A DNA stretch of 64,000 nucleotides from Jidongwangia harbinensis. Its GTDB lineage: Bacteria > Actinomycetota > Actinomycetes > Mycobacteriales > Micromonosporaceae. The stretch covers positions 62,001 through 126,000 of the forward strand of contig NZ_JAIWNC010000012.1 in the NCBI RefSeq assembly GCF_020216025.1. The letters run 5' to 3'. Under the pieces are notes generated by a model that worked only from the letters and a program-made list of their open reading frames with translations, was not told the origin of the DNA and made no database searches. This document shows, piece after piece, positions 27,602 through 35,068 of the stretch; within the stretch, counting starts at the first letter, position 1, and each line of letters opens with the position of its first letter. Position numbers and translations under genes: made by a program.

Positions 27602-28507
27602 TCAGACCCGTCCGGCCAGGGCCGGCTCGTCCAGCCACAGCTTCTGCAGCATGTGCCAGTCCTCCGGGTGGTCGGCGATGGCCACCTCGAACGCGTCGGC
27701 CAGCCGCTGGGTGATCACCCGGGTACGGACCTCGAGGTTGCCGGAGTCCGGGTCCGGCATCGGGATCCGGGTCAGTCGCGCCTCCACCAGGTCCGGCCGG
27801 AACTGCAGGTCGACGGCGAACAGCGGGGCGCCGGTACGCAGGGCGAGCAGCGCCGGGCCGGGTGGCATCCGGGTCCGGCCGCCGAAGAACCGCACCTCGA
27901 CGCCGCGTTTGGACAGGTCGCGGTCGGCCAGCAGGGCCACCGCGTACCCCTGGTCCACCCGCTCGGCCAGCACGTCCAGCGGCGGGCGCGGGCCGCCGGT
28001 GAGCGGGACGACCTCCATGCCGAGGGCCTCGCGGTACGCCAGGAAGCGGCGGTACACCGCCTCCGGCTTGAGCCGCTCGGCGACCGTGGCCAGCCGGTAG
28101 CCGCTGGACACCAGGAACGCGGCCGCGGCGTCCCAGTTGGCCAGGTGCGGCAGCGCCAGGATCACGCCCCGGCCCTCGTCGAGGTGTTCGGCCATCTCGG
28201 GGAGCTGGTCCAGCCGGAAACCGGCGATGTGCTGTGCCCGGGACTGCGACGGCAGCCGGAAGGCCTCCATCCAGTACCGGGCGTACGACCGCAGCCCGGC
28301 CCGGACCAGCCGGTCCAGGTCGGCGTCGCCGGTCTGCGGTCCGACCACCCGGCGCAGGTTGCGGCGCAGCCGCTGGGTGCCGGGTCCGTCCGCCCGGAAC
28401 GCCCGGTCCGCACCGGCGTCGAACAGCGCCCGGGCGACCGGCAGCGGCAGCGCGCGGACCAGCCGCCACCCGGCCACGAAGCCGAGTTCGGTCAGCCGGT
28501 CCCTCAC
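27602..28507 (-). CDS. patA: Phosphatidylinositol mannoside acyltransferase (PatA/HtrB family)
   Basis: A 301-residue membrane-associated acyltransferase of the LpxL/HtrB superfamily. The catalytic HxxxxD motif appears as HLANWD, followed by RDLSKRGVEVRFFGG and MPPGPALLALRTGAPL, which match the family's later blocks. It acylates the mannose of PIM1/PIM2 in the pathway shared with its neighbours. The GTG at 28507 overlaps the pgsA stop as GTGA; the longer open frame beyond it lies antisense-free inside pgsA in another frame and is not part of this protein. Confidence 0.93.
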   Translation of the reverse strand: MRDRLTELGFVAGWRLVRALPLPVARALFDAGADRAFRADGPGTQRLRRNLRRVVGPQTGDADLDRLVRAGLRSYARYWMEAFRLPSQSRAQHIAGFRLDQLPEMAEHLDEGRGVILALPHLANWDAAAAFLVSSGYRLATVAERLKPEAVYRRFLAYREALGMEVVPLTGGPRPPLDVLAERVDQGYAVALLADRDLSKRGVEVRFFGGRTRMPPGPALLALRTGAPLFAVDLQFRPDLVEARLTRIPMPDPDSGNLEVRTRVITQRLADAFEVAIADHPEDWHMLQKLWLDEPALAGRV

Positions 28508-29124
28508 GGGGCGGGCACCTCGTCCGACCGGGCCGCGTGGATCAGCCGCTGCAGCACGGTGACCGCGGACAGCGCGGCGAGCAGCCACAGCGCGGCGGGC
28601 AGTCCCCACTCGAACCCGGCGCCGCTGATCAGCCCGCCGGCGCCGACGATGAGCAGCCGTTCCAGCCGTTCCGCGATGCCCACGTCGGCGTTCAGGCCGA
28701 GGCTCTGCGCCCGGGCCTTCACGTACGACACCACCTGTCCGAGCACCAGCGCGAGCAGCGCGGCCTGCACCCCGGCGTACGGGTTGTCCTGGCCGGCCAG
28801 GTAGTAGACCACCGCGCCGAAGACCGCACCGTCGGCGATCCGGTCCATCGACGAGTCGAGCAGCGCGCCGAACTTGCCGCCGCCGCCGCGGATCCGGGCC
28901 ATCGTGCCGTCGAGCGCGTCGGTCAGCGCGAAGAACGTGACGATCAGGGCGCCGGCGACCAGGTGGCCACGGGCGCCGAAGACGAGCGCTCCGAAGAGCA
29001 CGCCGACCGTGCCGGCGACCGTCACCGCGTTCGGCGAGACGCCGATGCGTAGCAGGAAGCGGGCGGTGGGGTCGATGACGTGGGAGAAGACGGCTCGCGC
29101 CGAGGTACCGAAGATCTTTGCCAT
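28504..29124 (-). CDS. pgsA: Phosphatidylinositol phosphate synthase (CDP-alcohol phosphatidyltransferase)
   Basis: A 206-residue membrane enzyme. The CDP-alcohol signature D-x2-DG-x2-AR-x8-G-x3-D-x3-D is complete: DALDGTMARI followed by GALLDSSMD. Five or six hydrophobic segments follow the pattern of the family. In actinobacteria the member next to patA and pimA makes phosphatidylinositol phosphate from CDP-diacylglycerol and inositol phosphate, the PIM precursor. The ATG at 29124 behind GGTGGGA is preferred over the further upstream start. First gene of the pgsA-patA-pimA operon. Confidence 0.94.
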   Translation of the reverse strand: MAKIFGTSARAVFSHVIDPTARFLLRIGVSPNAVTVAGTVGVLFGALVFGARGHLVAGALIVTFFALTDALDGTMARIRGGGGKFGALLDSSMDRIADGAVFGAVVYYLAGQDNPYAGVQAALLALVLGQVVSYVKARAQSLGLNADVGIAERLERLLIVGAGGLISGAGFEWGLPAALWLLAALSAVTVLQRLIHAARSDEVPAP

Positions 29125-29296
29125 GGCGGTCCCACCATATCGGCGGCCGGACCCGGACGATACGGTCCAGGTCACGCATGGCGCGGCGGATCACTTTGCG
29201 ACGATGGACGACTACCGGGGGTTGCGGCGCCGACTGCGGTGGGTGTGGGATTCAGGCACAGCGTCGTAACATCCGGGAAACGGAGGTGCGCTCGTC

Positions 29297-31471
29297 ATGG
29301 CGCAGAAGGCTTCGGAGAAAGGGGTCACCGGCGCCGCTGCGCCGGTGGTGACCGACCCCGGCAGAGTTCGCAACGTGGTGCTGGTCGGCCACTCGGGTTC
29401 CGGGAAGACGACCCTGGTCGAGGCGTTACTCGCGGCGACCCAGACGATTCCCCGGGCCGGCTCGGTCACCGACGGCACCACGGTTTCCGATCATGATCCC
29501 GCGGCGGTACGCCAGCAGCGCTCCGTCGTGCTGGCCTGCGCGCCGCTGATGCACGACGGCGTGAAGATCAACCTCCTGGACACCCCCGGGTACGCCGACT
29601 TCGTCGGGGAGCTGCGCGCCGGTCTGCGGGCCGCGGACGCCGCGCTCTTCGTCGTGTCGGCGGCGGACGGCAGTGACCGGGGCATCGACGCGGCCACCGT
29701 GAACCTCTGGGAGGAGTGCGCGGCGGTGGGCATGCCGCGCGCCGTGGCGATCACCCGCCTGGACCATCCGCGGGCGGACTTCGACCAGACCGTCGCCGAC
29801 TGCCAGGAGGCGTTCGGCGAGAACGTCCTGCCGATCTACCGGCCCATGCTGGCCGACGACGGGCACTCGGTGGCCGGGCTGCTCGGACTGCTCACGCTGC
29901 GGGTGCTGGACTACTCCGCGGGCTATCCGCCCCGGGTCGAGGAGGCGGAGGCCGCGCACCTGACGCCGGTCGAGGAGGACCGCAACCAGCTCATCGAGGG
30001 GATCATCGCGGAGAGCGAGGACGAGACCCTGATGGACCGGTACCTGAGCGGTGAGCCGGTCGGCGCGGACGTGCTGGTGCCCGACCTGGAGAAGGCGGTG
30101 GCGCGGGGCCACTTCTACCCGGTCATCCCGGTCTGCGCGGCGACCGGCGTCGGGCTGGACGCGCTGCTGGACGGCCTGGTGAACGGCGCGCCGTCGCCGC
30201 TGGAGCACGACCTGCCCACGGTCACCGGGGTGGACGGCTCGCCGCGCCCGCCGCTGACCTGCGACCCGGACGGCCCGCTGGTCGCCGAGGTGGTCAAGAC
30301 CACGATCGACCGCCACGTCGGCCGGGTGTCCCTGGTCCGGGTGTTCTCCGGCACGCTGCGGCCGGAGGCCACCGTGCACGTCTCCGGGCACGGCATGGCC
30401 GAGCGCGGCCACCCCGACCACGACGCCGACGAGCGGGTGGCGCACGTCTACTCCCCGCTGGGCGCGCAGCTGCGCGAGGTGCCGGCCTGCGTCGCCGGGG
30501 ACATCTGCGCGATCACCAAGTCGGGCAGCGCGGAGACCGGCGACACGCTGTCGAGCCGGGACCACCCGCTGCTGATGGAGCCGTGGCAGATGCCCGAGCC
30601 GCTGCTGCCGATCGCGGTGGTGGCCAAGTCCCGCGCGGACGAGGACGCGCTGGCGAAGAACCTGGCCCGGCTGGTCGCCGGCGATCCCACGCTGCGGCTG
30701 GAACGCAACGCCGAGACCCACCAGCTGGTGCTGTGGTGCATGGGCGAGTCGCACGCCGACGTGGTGCTGGACCGGCTCCGCTCGGGCGGCGTCGAGCTGG
30801 ACACCGAACCGGTCAAGGTGGCCCTGCGGGAGACGTTCGGCTGCCCGGCCAAGGGGCACGGGCGGCACGTCAAGCAGTCCGGCGGCCACGGCCAGTACGC
30901 GGTCTGCGACATCGAGGTGGAACCGCTGCCCAGGGGCTCCGGCTTCCAGTTCGTCGACCGGGTGGTCGGCGGCGCGGTGCCGCACAACTACATCCCGTCG
31001 GTGGAGAAGGGCGTCCGCGCCCAGCTGGACCGCGGGCTGGTGGCCGGCTATCCGATCGTGGACCTGAAGGTGACCCTGTTCGACGGCAAGGCGCACAGCG
31101 TCGACTCGTCCGACGCGGCGTTCCAGACGGCCGGCGCGCTGGCCCTGCGGGAGGCGGCCGAGGGCGGCCAGGTCACGCTGCTGGAGCCGGTCGACGAGAT
31201 CGTGGTGCGGGTGCCGGACGGCTACGTCGGCGCGGTGATGAGCGACCTGTCCGGCCGCCGGGGGCGGCCGCTCGGCACGGAGGCCGACGAGGGCGGGGAC
31301 TTCAGCCTGGTCCGGGCGGAGGTGCCGGCCACCGAGCTGGTCCGGTACGCGGTGGAGCTGCGCGCGCTGTCCAGCGGATCGGGCACGTTCACCCGGACGT
31401 ACGTGCGGCACGAACCGATGCCGCCCCACCTGGCCGACGCGGTCCGCAAGGAGCACGCCGCCGCCCGCTGA
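29297..31471 (+). CDS. Elongation factor G-like translational GTPase (EF-G2 type)
   Basis: A 724-residue paralogue of EF-G. G1 is GHSGSGKTT, G3 DTPGYADF, and domains II to V can be followed (VRVFSGTLRPEATV; ETFGCPAKGHGRHVKQSGGHGQY; DGYVGAVMSDLSGRRGRPLG). The G4 motif is TRLD in place of NKxD, and the switch I region is shortened, features of the FusA2/EF-G2 group whose role is not settled. GGAGG precedes the ATG, and a possible -10 TAACAT lies at 29267-29272. It is divergent from pgsA and interrupts the HIT-pgsA neighbourhood. Confidence 0.88.
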   Translation: MAQKASEKGVTGAAAPVVTDPGRVRNVVLVGHSGSGKTTLVEALLAATQTIPRAGSVTDGTTVSDHDPAAVRQQRSVVLACAPLMHDGVKINLLDTPGYADFVGELRAGLRAADAALFVVSAADGSDRGIDAATVNLWEECAAVGMPRAVAITRLDHPRADFDQTVADCQEAFGENVLPIYRPMLADDGHSVAGLLGLLTLRVLDYSAGYPPRVEEAEAAHLTPVEEDRNQLIEGIIAESEDETLMDRYLSGEPVGADVLVPDLEKAVARGHFYPVIPVCAATGVGLDALLDGLVNGAPSPLEHDLPTVTGVDGSPRPPLTCDPDGPLVAEVVKTTIDRHVGRVSLVRVFSGTLRPEATVHVSGHGMAERGHPDHDADERVAHVYSPLGAQLREVPACVAGDICAITKSGSAETGDTLSSRDHPLLMEPWQMPEPLLPIAVVAKSRADEDALAKNLARLVAGDPTLRLERNAETHQLVLWCMGESHADVVLDRLRSGGVELDTEPVKVALRETFGCPAKGHGRHVKQSGGHGQYAVCDIEVEPLPRGSGFQFVDRVVGGAVPHNYIPSVEKGVRAQLDRGLVAGYPIVDLKVTLFDGKAHSVDSSDAAFQTAGALALREAAEGGQVTLLEPVDEIVVRVPDGYVGAVMSDLSGRRGRPLGTEADEGGDFSLVRAEVPATELVRYAVELRALSSGSGTFTRTYVRHEPMPPHLADAVRKEHAAAR

Positions 31472-31475
31472 CCGG

Positions 31476-32030
31476 TCAGCCGGCCTCGGACCATGCCTTC
31501 GCCAGCATGGCCCGGGTGTCGGTGAGCACCTGCGGCAGCACCTTGGTGCGCCCGATCACCGGCATGAAGTTGGCGTCGCCGCCCCACCGGGGCACCACGT
31601 GCTGGTGCAGGTGGGCGGCGATGCCGGCGCCGGCCACGGCGCCCTGGTTCATGCCGATGTTGAACCCGTGCGGGCTGCTGGTGTACCGGACCACCCGCAT
31701 CGCCCGCCGGGTGAACGCGGCCAGCTCGGCCGTCTCCGCCTCGTCCAGGTCGGTGTAGTCGGCGACGTGCCGGTACGGGCAGACCAGCAGGTGGCCGGGG
31801 TTGTACGGGTACAGGTTGAGCACCACGAACACCTGCTCGCCGCGCGCCACCACCAGGCTGTCCGCCTCGGGCCGGCCCGGTGCCAGGCAGAACGGGCAGC
31901 CGGCCGGCTTCTCGTACCCGCCCTCGGGCCGGTCCGCGCCGGAGATGTAGGCCATCCGGTGCGGTGTCCAGAGCCGTTCCAGCCCGTCCGGCTGCCCGAC
32001 CTCCGCCTGCTGGTCCCCGACGTCGCCCAC
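31476..32030 (-). CDS. HIT-domain Ap4A phosphorylase-like protein
   Basis: A 184-residue histidine-triad enzyme. The triad reads HLHQHVVPR, preceded by LLVCPYRHVADYTDL, and an N-terminal CPFC points to a metal site. The orthologous position between thrS and pgsA in M. tuberculosis is occupied by Rv2613c, reported to be a diadenosine tetraphosphate phosphorylase, so removal of Ap4A produced by aminoacyl-tRNA synthetases is the likely job. The GTG at 32030 is preferred (AGGA eight bases upstream) over the more distal start. It converges on the EF-G2 gene with only four bases between stops. Confidence 0.9.
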   Translation of the reverse strand: MGDVGDQQAEVGQPDGLERLWTPHRMAYISGADRPEGGYEKPAGCPFCLAPGRPEADSLVVARGEQVFVVLNLYPYNPGHLLVCPYRHVADYTDLDEAETAELAAFTRRAMRVVRYTSSPHGFNIGMNQGAVAGAGIAAHLHQHVVPRWGGDANFMPVIGRTKVLPQVLTDTRAMLAKAWSEAG

Positions 32031-32095
32031 AGAACCGATCCTAAACGGTCCGACCGATGTCTCATCTTCGCGGCCGCACAACCGAAAACCAACAC

Positions 32096-33733
32096 ATGAC
32101 CACTCGGCGCACCTCTGAGCCGCGTGCCCTGACGTCCTGGCGCGTGCTGCTGGTCGTGGTCGCCGCGGTGGTGGCGACCGTGCTGGCCGGCATCGTCGCC
32201 CTGCAGCAGGAGATCAAGTCCCGCACCCTGGACAGCGCCGTCAACGGCGTGGTGATCCTCAGCTCGCTCGTCATCGACCGCAGCCTCACGCTCAACGACA
32301 TCACCGAGAATCTGCACCCGGACAACCACGCCCGGCTGGACGCGGACGTGGTGCTGCTGCAGCAGCGCGGCCAGGTCCTGGGACTGATGATGTGGTCGCT
32401 GGCGGACGGCCGGCTGGTCTACGCCGACCCGGACCACCAGGGTGTCGGCGGGCTCAGCGCGAGCCGCCGGGCCGCCGGACGGGAGAACCGGCCCACCGCC
32501 GTCCCGGCCGTCGACGAGCGCACCGCCCAGCAGGTGCTCGAGGTCAACTACCCGTACGACGCGAACGGTGACGGCCGGGTCGACGCGCTGGCCGTGGCGC
32601 TGCTGCCCCGGCAGGGCGTGGACCGCTCGATCGAACAGTCCACCCGGATGCTGTACGCCGGCGCCGCGTTCGTGTTCCTGGTGGCGCTCGGCGGTGTGCT
32701 GCAGGTACGCCGCCGGCAGATCGCCCAGGACCACGCCGCGGTGCACGACTGGCTCACCGGCCTCGGCAACCGGGAACGGCTGCGCCGGACGGGCACCCCG
32801 GCCATCGAGTCGGCCTCCGCCACCCGGCCGCTGGCCCTGCTGCTGCTGGACCTGAACGGCTTCAAGGGCATCAACGACTCGCTCGGCCACCAGGCCGGCG
32901 ACCAGTTGCTGATCGAGGTGGCGAACCGGCTGCGTGAGGTGTGCGGCAAGGACGGCACGCCGATCCGGCTCGGCGGCGACGAGTTCGCCGTGCTGCTGCC
33001 GAAGGCCGGCGTGGAACCGGCCATGACGATCGGGCGGTCGATGCGGGCGGCGGTACGCCGGCCGGTGCTGATCGACGAGGTCGCGGTCGCCGTGGACGCC
33101 AGCATCGGCGTCGCGCACGCCCCCGCGGACGGCACCGACCTGAGCATCCTGCTGCACTGCGCGGACGTCGCCATGTACCGGGCGAAGAAGGCCGGCGGCG
33201 GCGTGCTCGCGTACGACCCGGCCTGGGCGAACGAGGACGCCGCCACCCCCAGCGACCTGCCCGACCTGCGCCGTGCCCTGGCCGAGGACCGGTTGGAGCT
33301 GCGCTACCGGCCGTTGCGGGACGAGGCCGGCCGGATCGACATGCTGGAGGCGGTGCCGTACTGGCGGTACTTCCGGCACGGTCTGCAGCCGGCGACGGAC
33401 TTCCTGGCCGCCGCCCGCTACACCCCGATGATGCGCTCGCTGACCTCGTGGGTGCTGCACACCGCCGCGACCGACTGCGCCGTCTGGCGCGCCGCCGGCT
33501 ATCCGCTCGACCTTCTGGTCCACCTGCCCGCCCCCGCGGCCGGGGACCCGGAACTGCCCGGCCTGCTCGACGAGGCCACCCGGGCGACCGGGCTGCCGGC
33601 GTCCGCGCTGCGGCCCGACTTCGGCGCCAGCCCCGGCACCGGTGCGGCGCTTCCGGCGCCCGAGGTGCCGGCCCGGCTGGCCGCCGACGACCTGACGATC
33701 CGACCCGACAACCGCGAGGTAGTGCCGCTATGA
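32096..33733 (+). CDS. Membrane diguanylate cyclase (GGDEF) with degenerate truncated EAL tail
   Basis: A 545-residue signalling protein. Helix 14-36, an extracytoplasmic domain (37-185), and helix 186-204 precede a GGDEF domain whose active site RLGGDEF (293-297) is intact, so c-di-GMP synthesis is expected. The inhibitory RxxD site is not in its usual place (CGKD). The sensor domain contains DANGDGRVD at 155-163, the spacing of an EF-hand-type calcium loop. Residues 410-545 resemble only the first part of an EAL domain (EAL replaced by EAV; the catalytic Asn and LEITES Glu positions are lost) and then stop. The gene overlaps the following lipoprotein gene as ATGA. No ribosome site is visible; it may be leaderless. 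Confidence 0.88.
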   Translation: MTTRRTSEPRALTSWRVLLVVVAAVVATVLAGIVALQQEIKSRTLDSAVNGVVILSSLVIDRSLTLNDITENLHPDNHARLDADVVLLQQRGQVLGLMMWSLADGRLVYADPDHQGVGGLSASRRAAGRENRPTAVPAVDERTAQQVLEVNYPYDANGDGRVDALAVALLPRQGVDRSIEQSTRMLYAGAAFVFLVALGGVLQVRRRQIAQDHAAVHDWLTGLGNRERLRRTGTPAIESASATRPLALLLLDLNGFKGINDSLGHQAGDQLLIEVANRLREVCGKDGTPIRLGGDEFAVLLPKAGVEPAMTIGRSMRAAVRRPVLIDEVAVAVDASIGVAHAPADGTDLSILLHCADVAMYRAKKAGGGVLAYDPAWANEDAATPSDLPDLRRALAEDRLELRYRPLRDEAGRIDMLEAVPYWRYFRHGLQPATDFLAAARYTPMMRSLTSWVLHTAATDCAVWRAAGYPLDLLVHLPAPAAGDPELPGLLDEATRATGLPASALRPDFGASPGTGAALPAPEVPARLAADDLTIRPDNREVVPL

Positions 33734-35022
33734 GCAGGTTCGAAGTCCGGTACGCCGGGATCCGCCGGCTGACCGCGGCCGTGGTCGGCATCGCGCTGCT
33801 GGCCGGGTCCACGGCCTGCGCCGACGACCAGGCCGCGCAGTCCGACGGCCGGCTGACGTTGACGGTCGACACGTTCGGCAACTTCGGCTACAAGGCGCTG
33901 CTGCGCGAGTACGAGGCCGCCCACCCGGAGCTGCGGGTGGTGGAGCGGGTGCTGGAGTACAACGAGCACCACGACAAGCTGAAGCAGCGGCTGGACGACG
34001 GCAGCGGCGCCGGCGACGTGGTGGGCATCGACGAGGGCTACGCGGTGCAGTTCCGGGACCGGCAGTCCGACTTCGCGAACCTGCTGGACTTCGGCGCCGG
34101 TGGCCTGGCGAAGAACTGGCTGGCGTGGAAGTGGGACGCCACGCTCAGCGCCGACCGCACGTACCAGATCGGGCTCGGCACCGACGTCGGCGGCCTGGCC
34201 ATGTGCTACCGCCCGGACCTGTTCCGGGCCGCCGGCCTGCCCACCGACCGCGACGCGGTGGCGAAGATGTGGCCGACCTGGAAGGCGTACATCGACGCCG
34301 GCAAGAAGTTCAAGGCCGCCGACCTCCCGGCCCAGTGGACCGACGCGGCGAGCAACATCTACAACCAGATCCTGGCCCAGCAGCCGGCCGCGTACTTCGA
34401 CCGCCAGGAAAAGCTGATCATCGACGACACCCCCGCGGTACGGCACGCCTGGGACCTGACCGTGGAGATGGTCCAGGCCGGCGAGTCGGCCAAGTACATC
34501 CCGTTCAACCCGCAGTGGCGGGCCGCGCTGCAGGGCGGCCGCTTCGCCACGCTCACCTGCCCGGCGTGGGTGCTCGGCTGGATCCAGCAGAACGCGCCCG
34601 CGGCCAGCAAGCAGTGGGACGTCGCCACGGTGCCGGGCGGCGCCGGCAACTGGGGTGGCTCCTGGCTGGCCGTGCCGGCACAGAGCAAGCACCACGCCGA
34701 GGCGTACGCCCTGGCCGCCTGGCTGACCGCGCCGAAGCAGCAGCTGCGCGTCTTCACCGACACCGGCAACCTGCCCAGTGCGCCACAGCTCTACGACGAC
34801 GCGGCGGTCACCGCGTACCGCAACCCGTTCTTCCGGGACGCACCGGTCGGCCAGATCTTCGCGTCGTCCGTGCGCAGCAAGCCGGCGCAGTACCTGGGCC
34901 GGCACAACGCGGCCGTCCGCAAGGTCTTCGAGGACAAGCTGAGCCAGGTGGAGGTCGGTGCGCTGCCGGCCGGCAAGGCCTGGACGGACGCGGTCGCCGA
35001 GGCACACCGGATCGGCGGCTGA
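33730..35022 (+). CDS. Extracellular solute-binding lipoprotein (family 1, sugar-type), orphan
   Basis: A 430-residue exported binding protein. A signal peptide with a lipobox-like end (LLAGSTAC, Cys about residue 24) is followed by LTVDTFGNFGYKALLREYEAAHP, the typical opening of MalE/UgpB-type proteins, then VGIDEGYAVQF and GTDVGGLAMCYRPDLF. Such proteins normally deliver sugars to an ABC importer, but no permease or ATPase gene is near: thrS converges downstream. The start codon overlaps the stop of the membrane GGDEF gene (ATGA), implying coupled translation. The likely role is therefore ligand sensing for the cyclase, inferred from this coupling. Confidence 0.88.
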   Translation: MSRFEVRYAGIRRLTAAVVGIALLAGSTACADDQAAQSDGRLTLTVDTFGNFGYKALLREYEAAHPELRVVERVLEYNEHHDKLKQRLDDGSGAGDVVGIDEGYAVQFRDRQSDFANLLDFGAGGLAKNWLAWKWDATLSADRTYQIGLGTDVGGLAMCYRPDLFRAAGLPTDRDAVAKMWPTWKAYIDAGKKFKAADLPAQWTDAASNIYNQILAQQPAAYFDRQEKLIIDDTPAVRHAWDLTVEMVQAGESAKYIPFNPQWRAALQGGRFATLTCPAWVLGWIQQNAPAASKQWDVATVPGGAGNWGGSWLAVPAQSKHHAEAYALAAWLTAPKQQLRVFTDTGNLPSAPQLYDDAAVTAYRNPFFRDAPVGQIFASSVRSKPAQYLGRHNAAVRKVFEDKLSQVEVGALPAGKAWTDAVAEAHRIGG

Positions 35023-35029
35023 CGCGGGC

Positions 35030-35060
35030 GCCGGGGGTGACGGGTGACCGTACCCCCGGC
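35030..35060. terminator. Hairpin terminator between the binding protein gene and thrS
   Basis: A nine-base-pair perfect stem (GCCGGGGGT with ACCCCCGGC) around a 13-base loop, lying in the 46 bases between two convergent stop codons. It can end transcription from both sides. No U tract is present. Confidence 0.7.
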
Positions 35061-35068
35061 ACCGGCCG

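Noticed and set aside
29204..29269. 21-codon leader peptide (MDDYRGLRRRLRWVWDS...) before the EF-G2 gene
   Set aside because: No ribosome site, and the likely -10 box TAACAT at 29267 would lie at its stop codon, so it would not be transcribed from that promoter.
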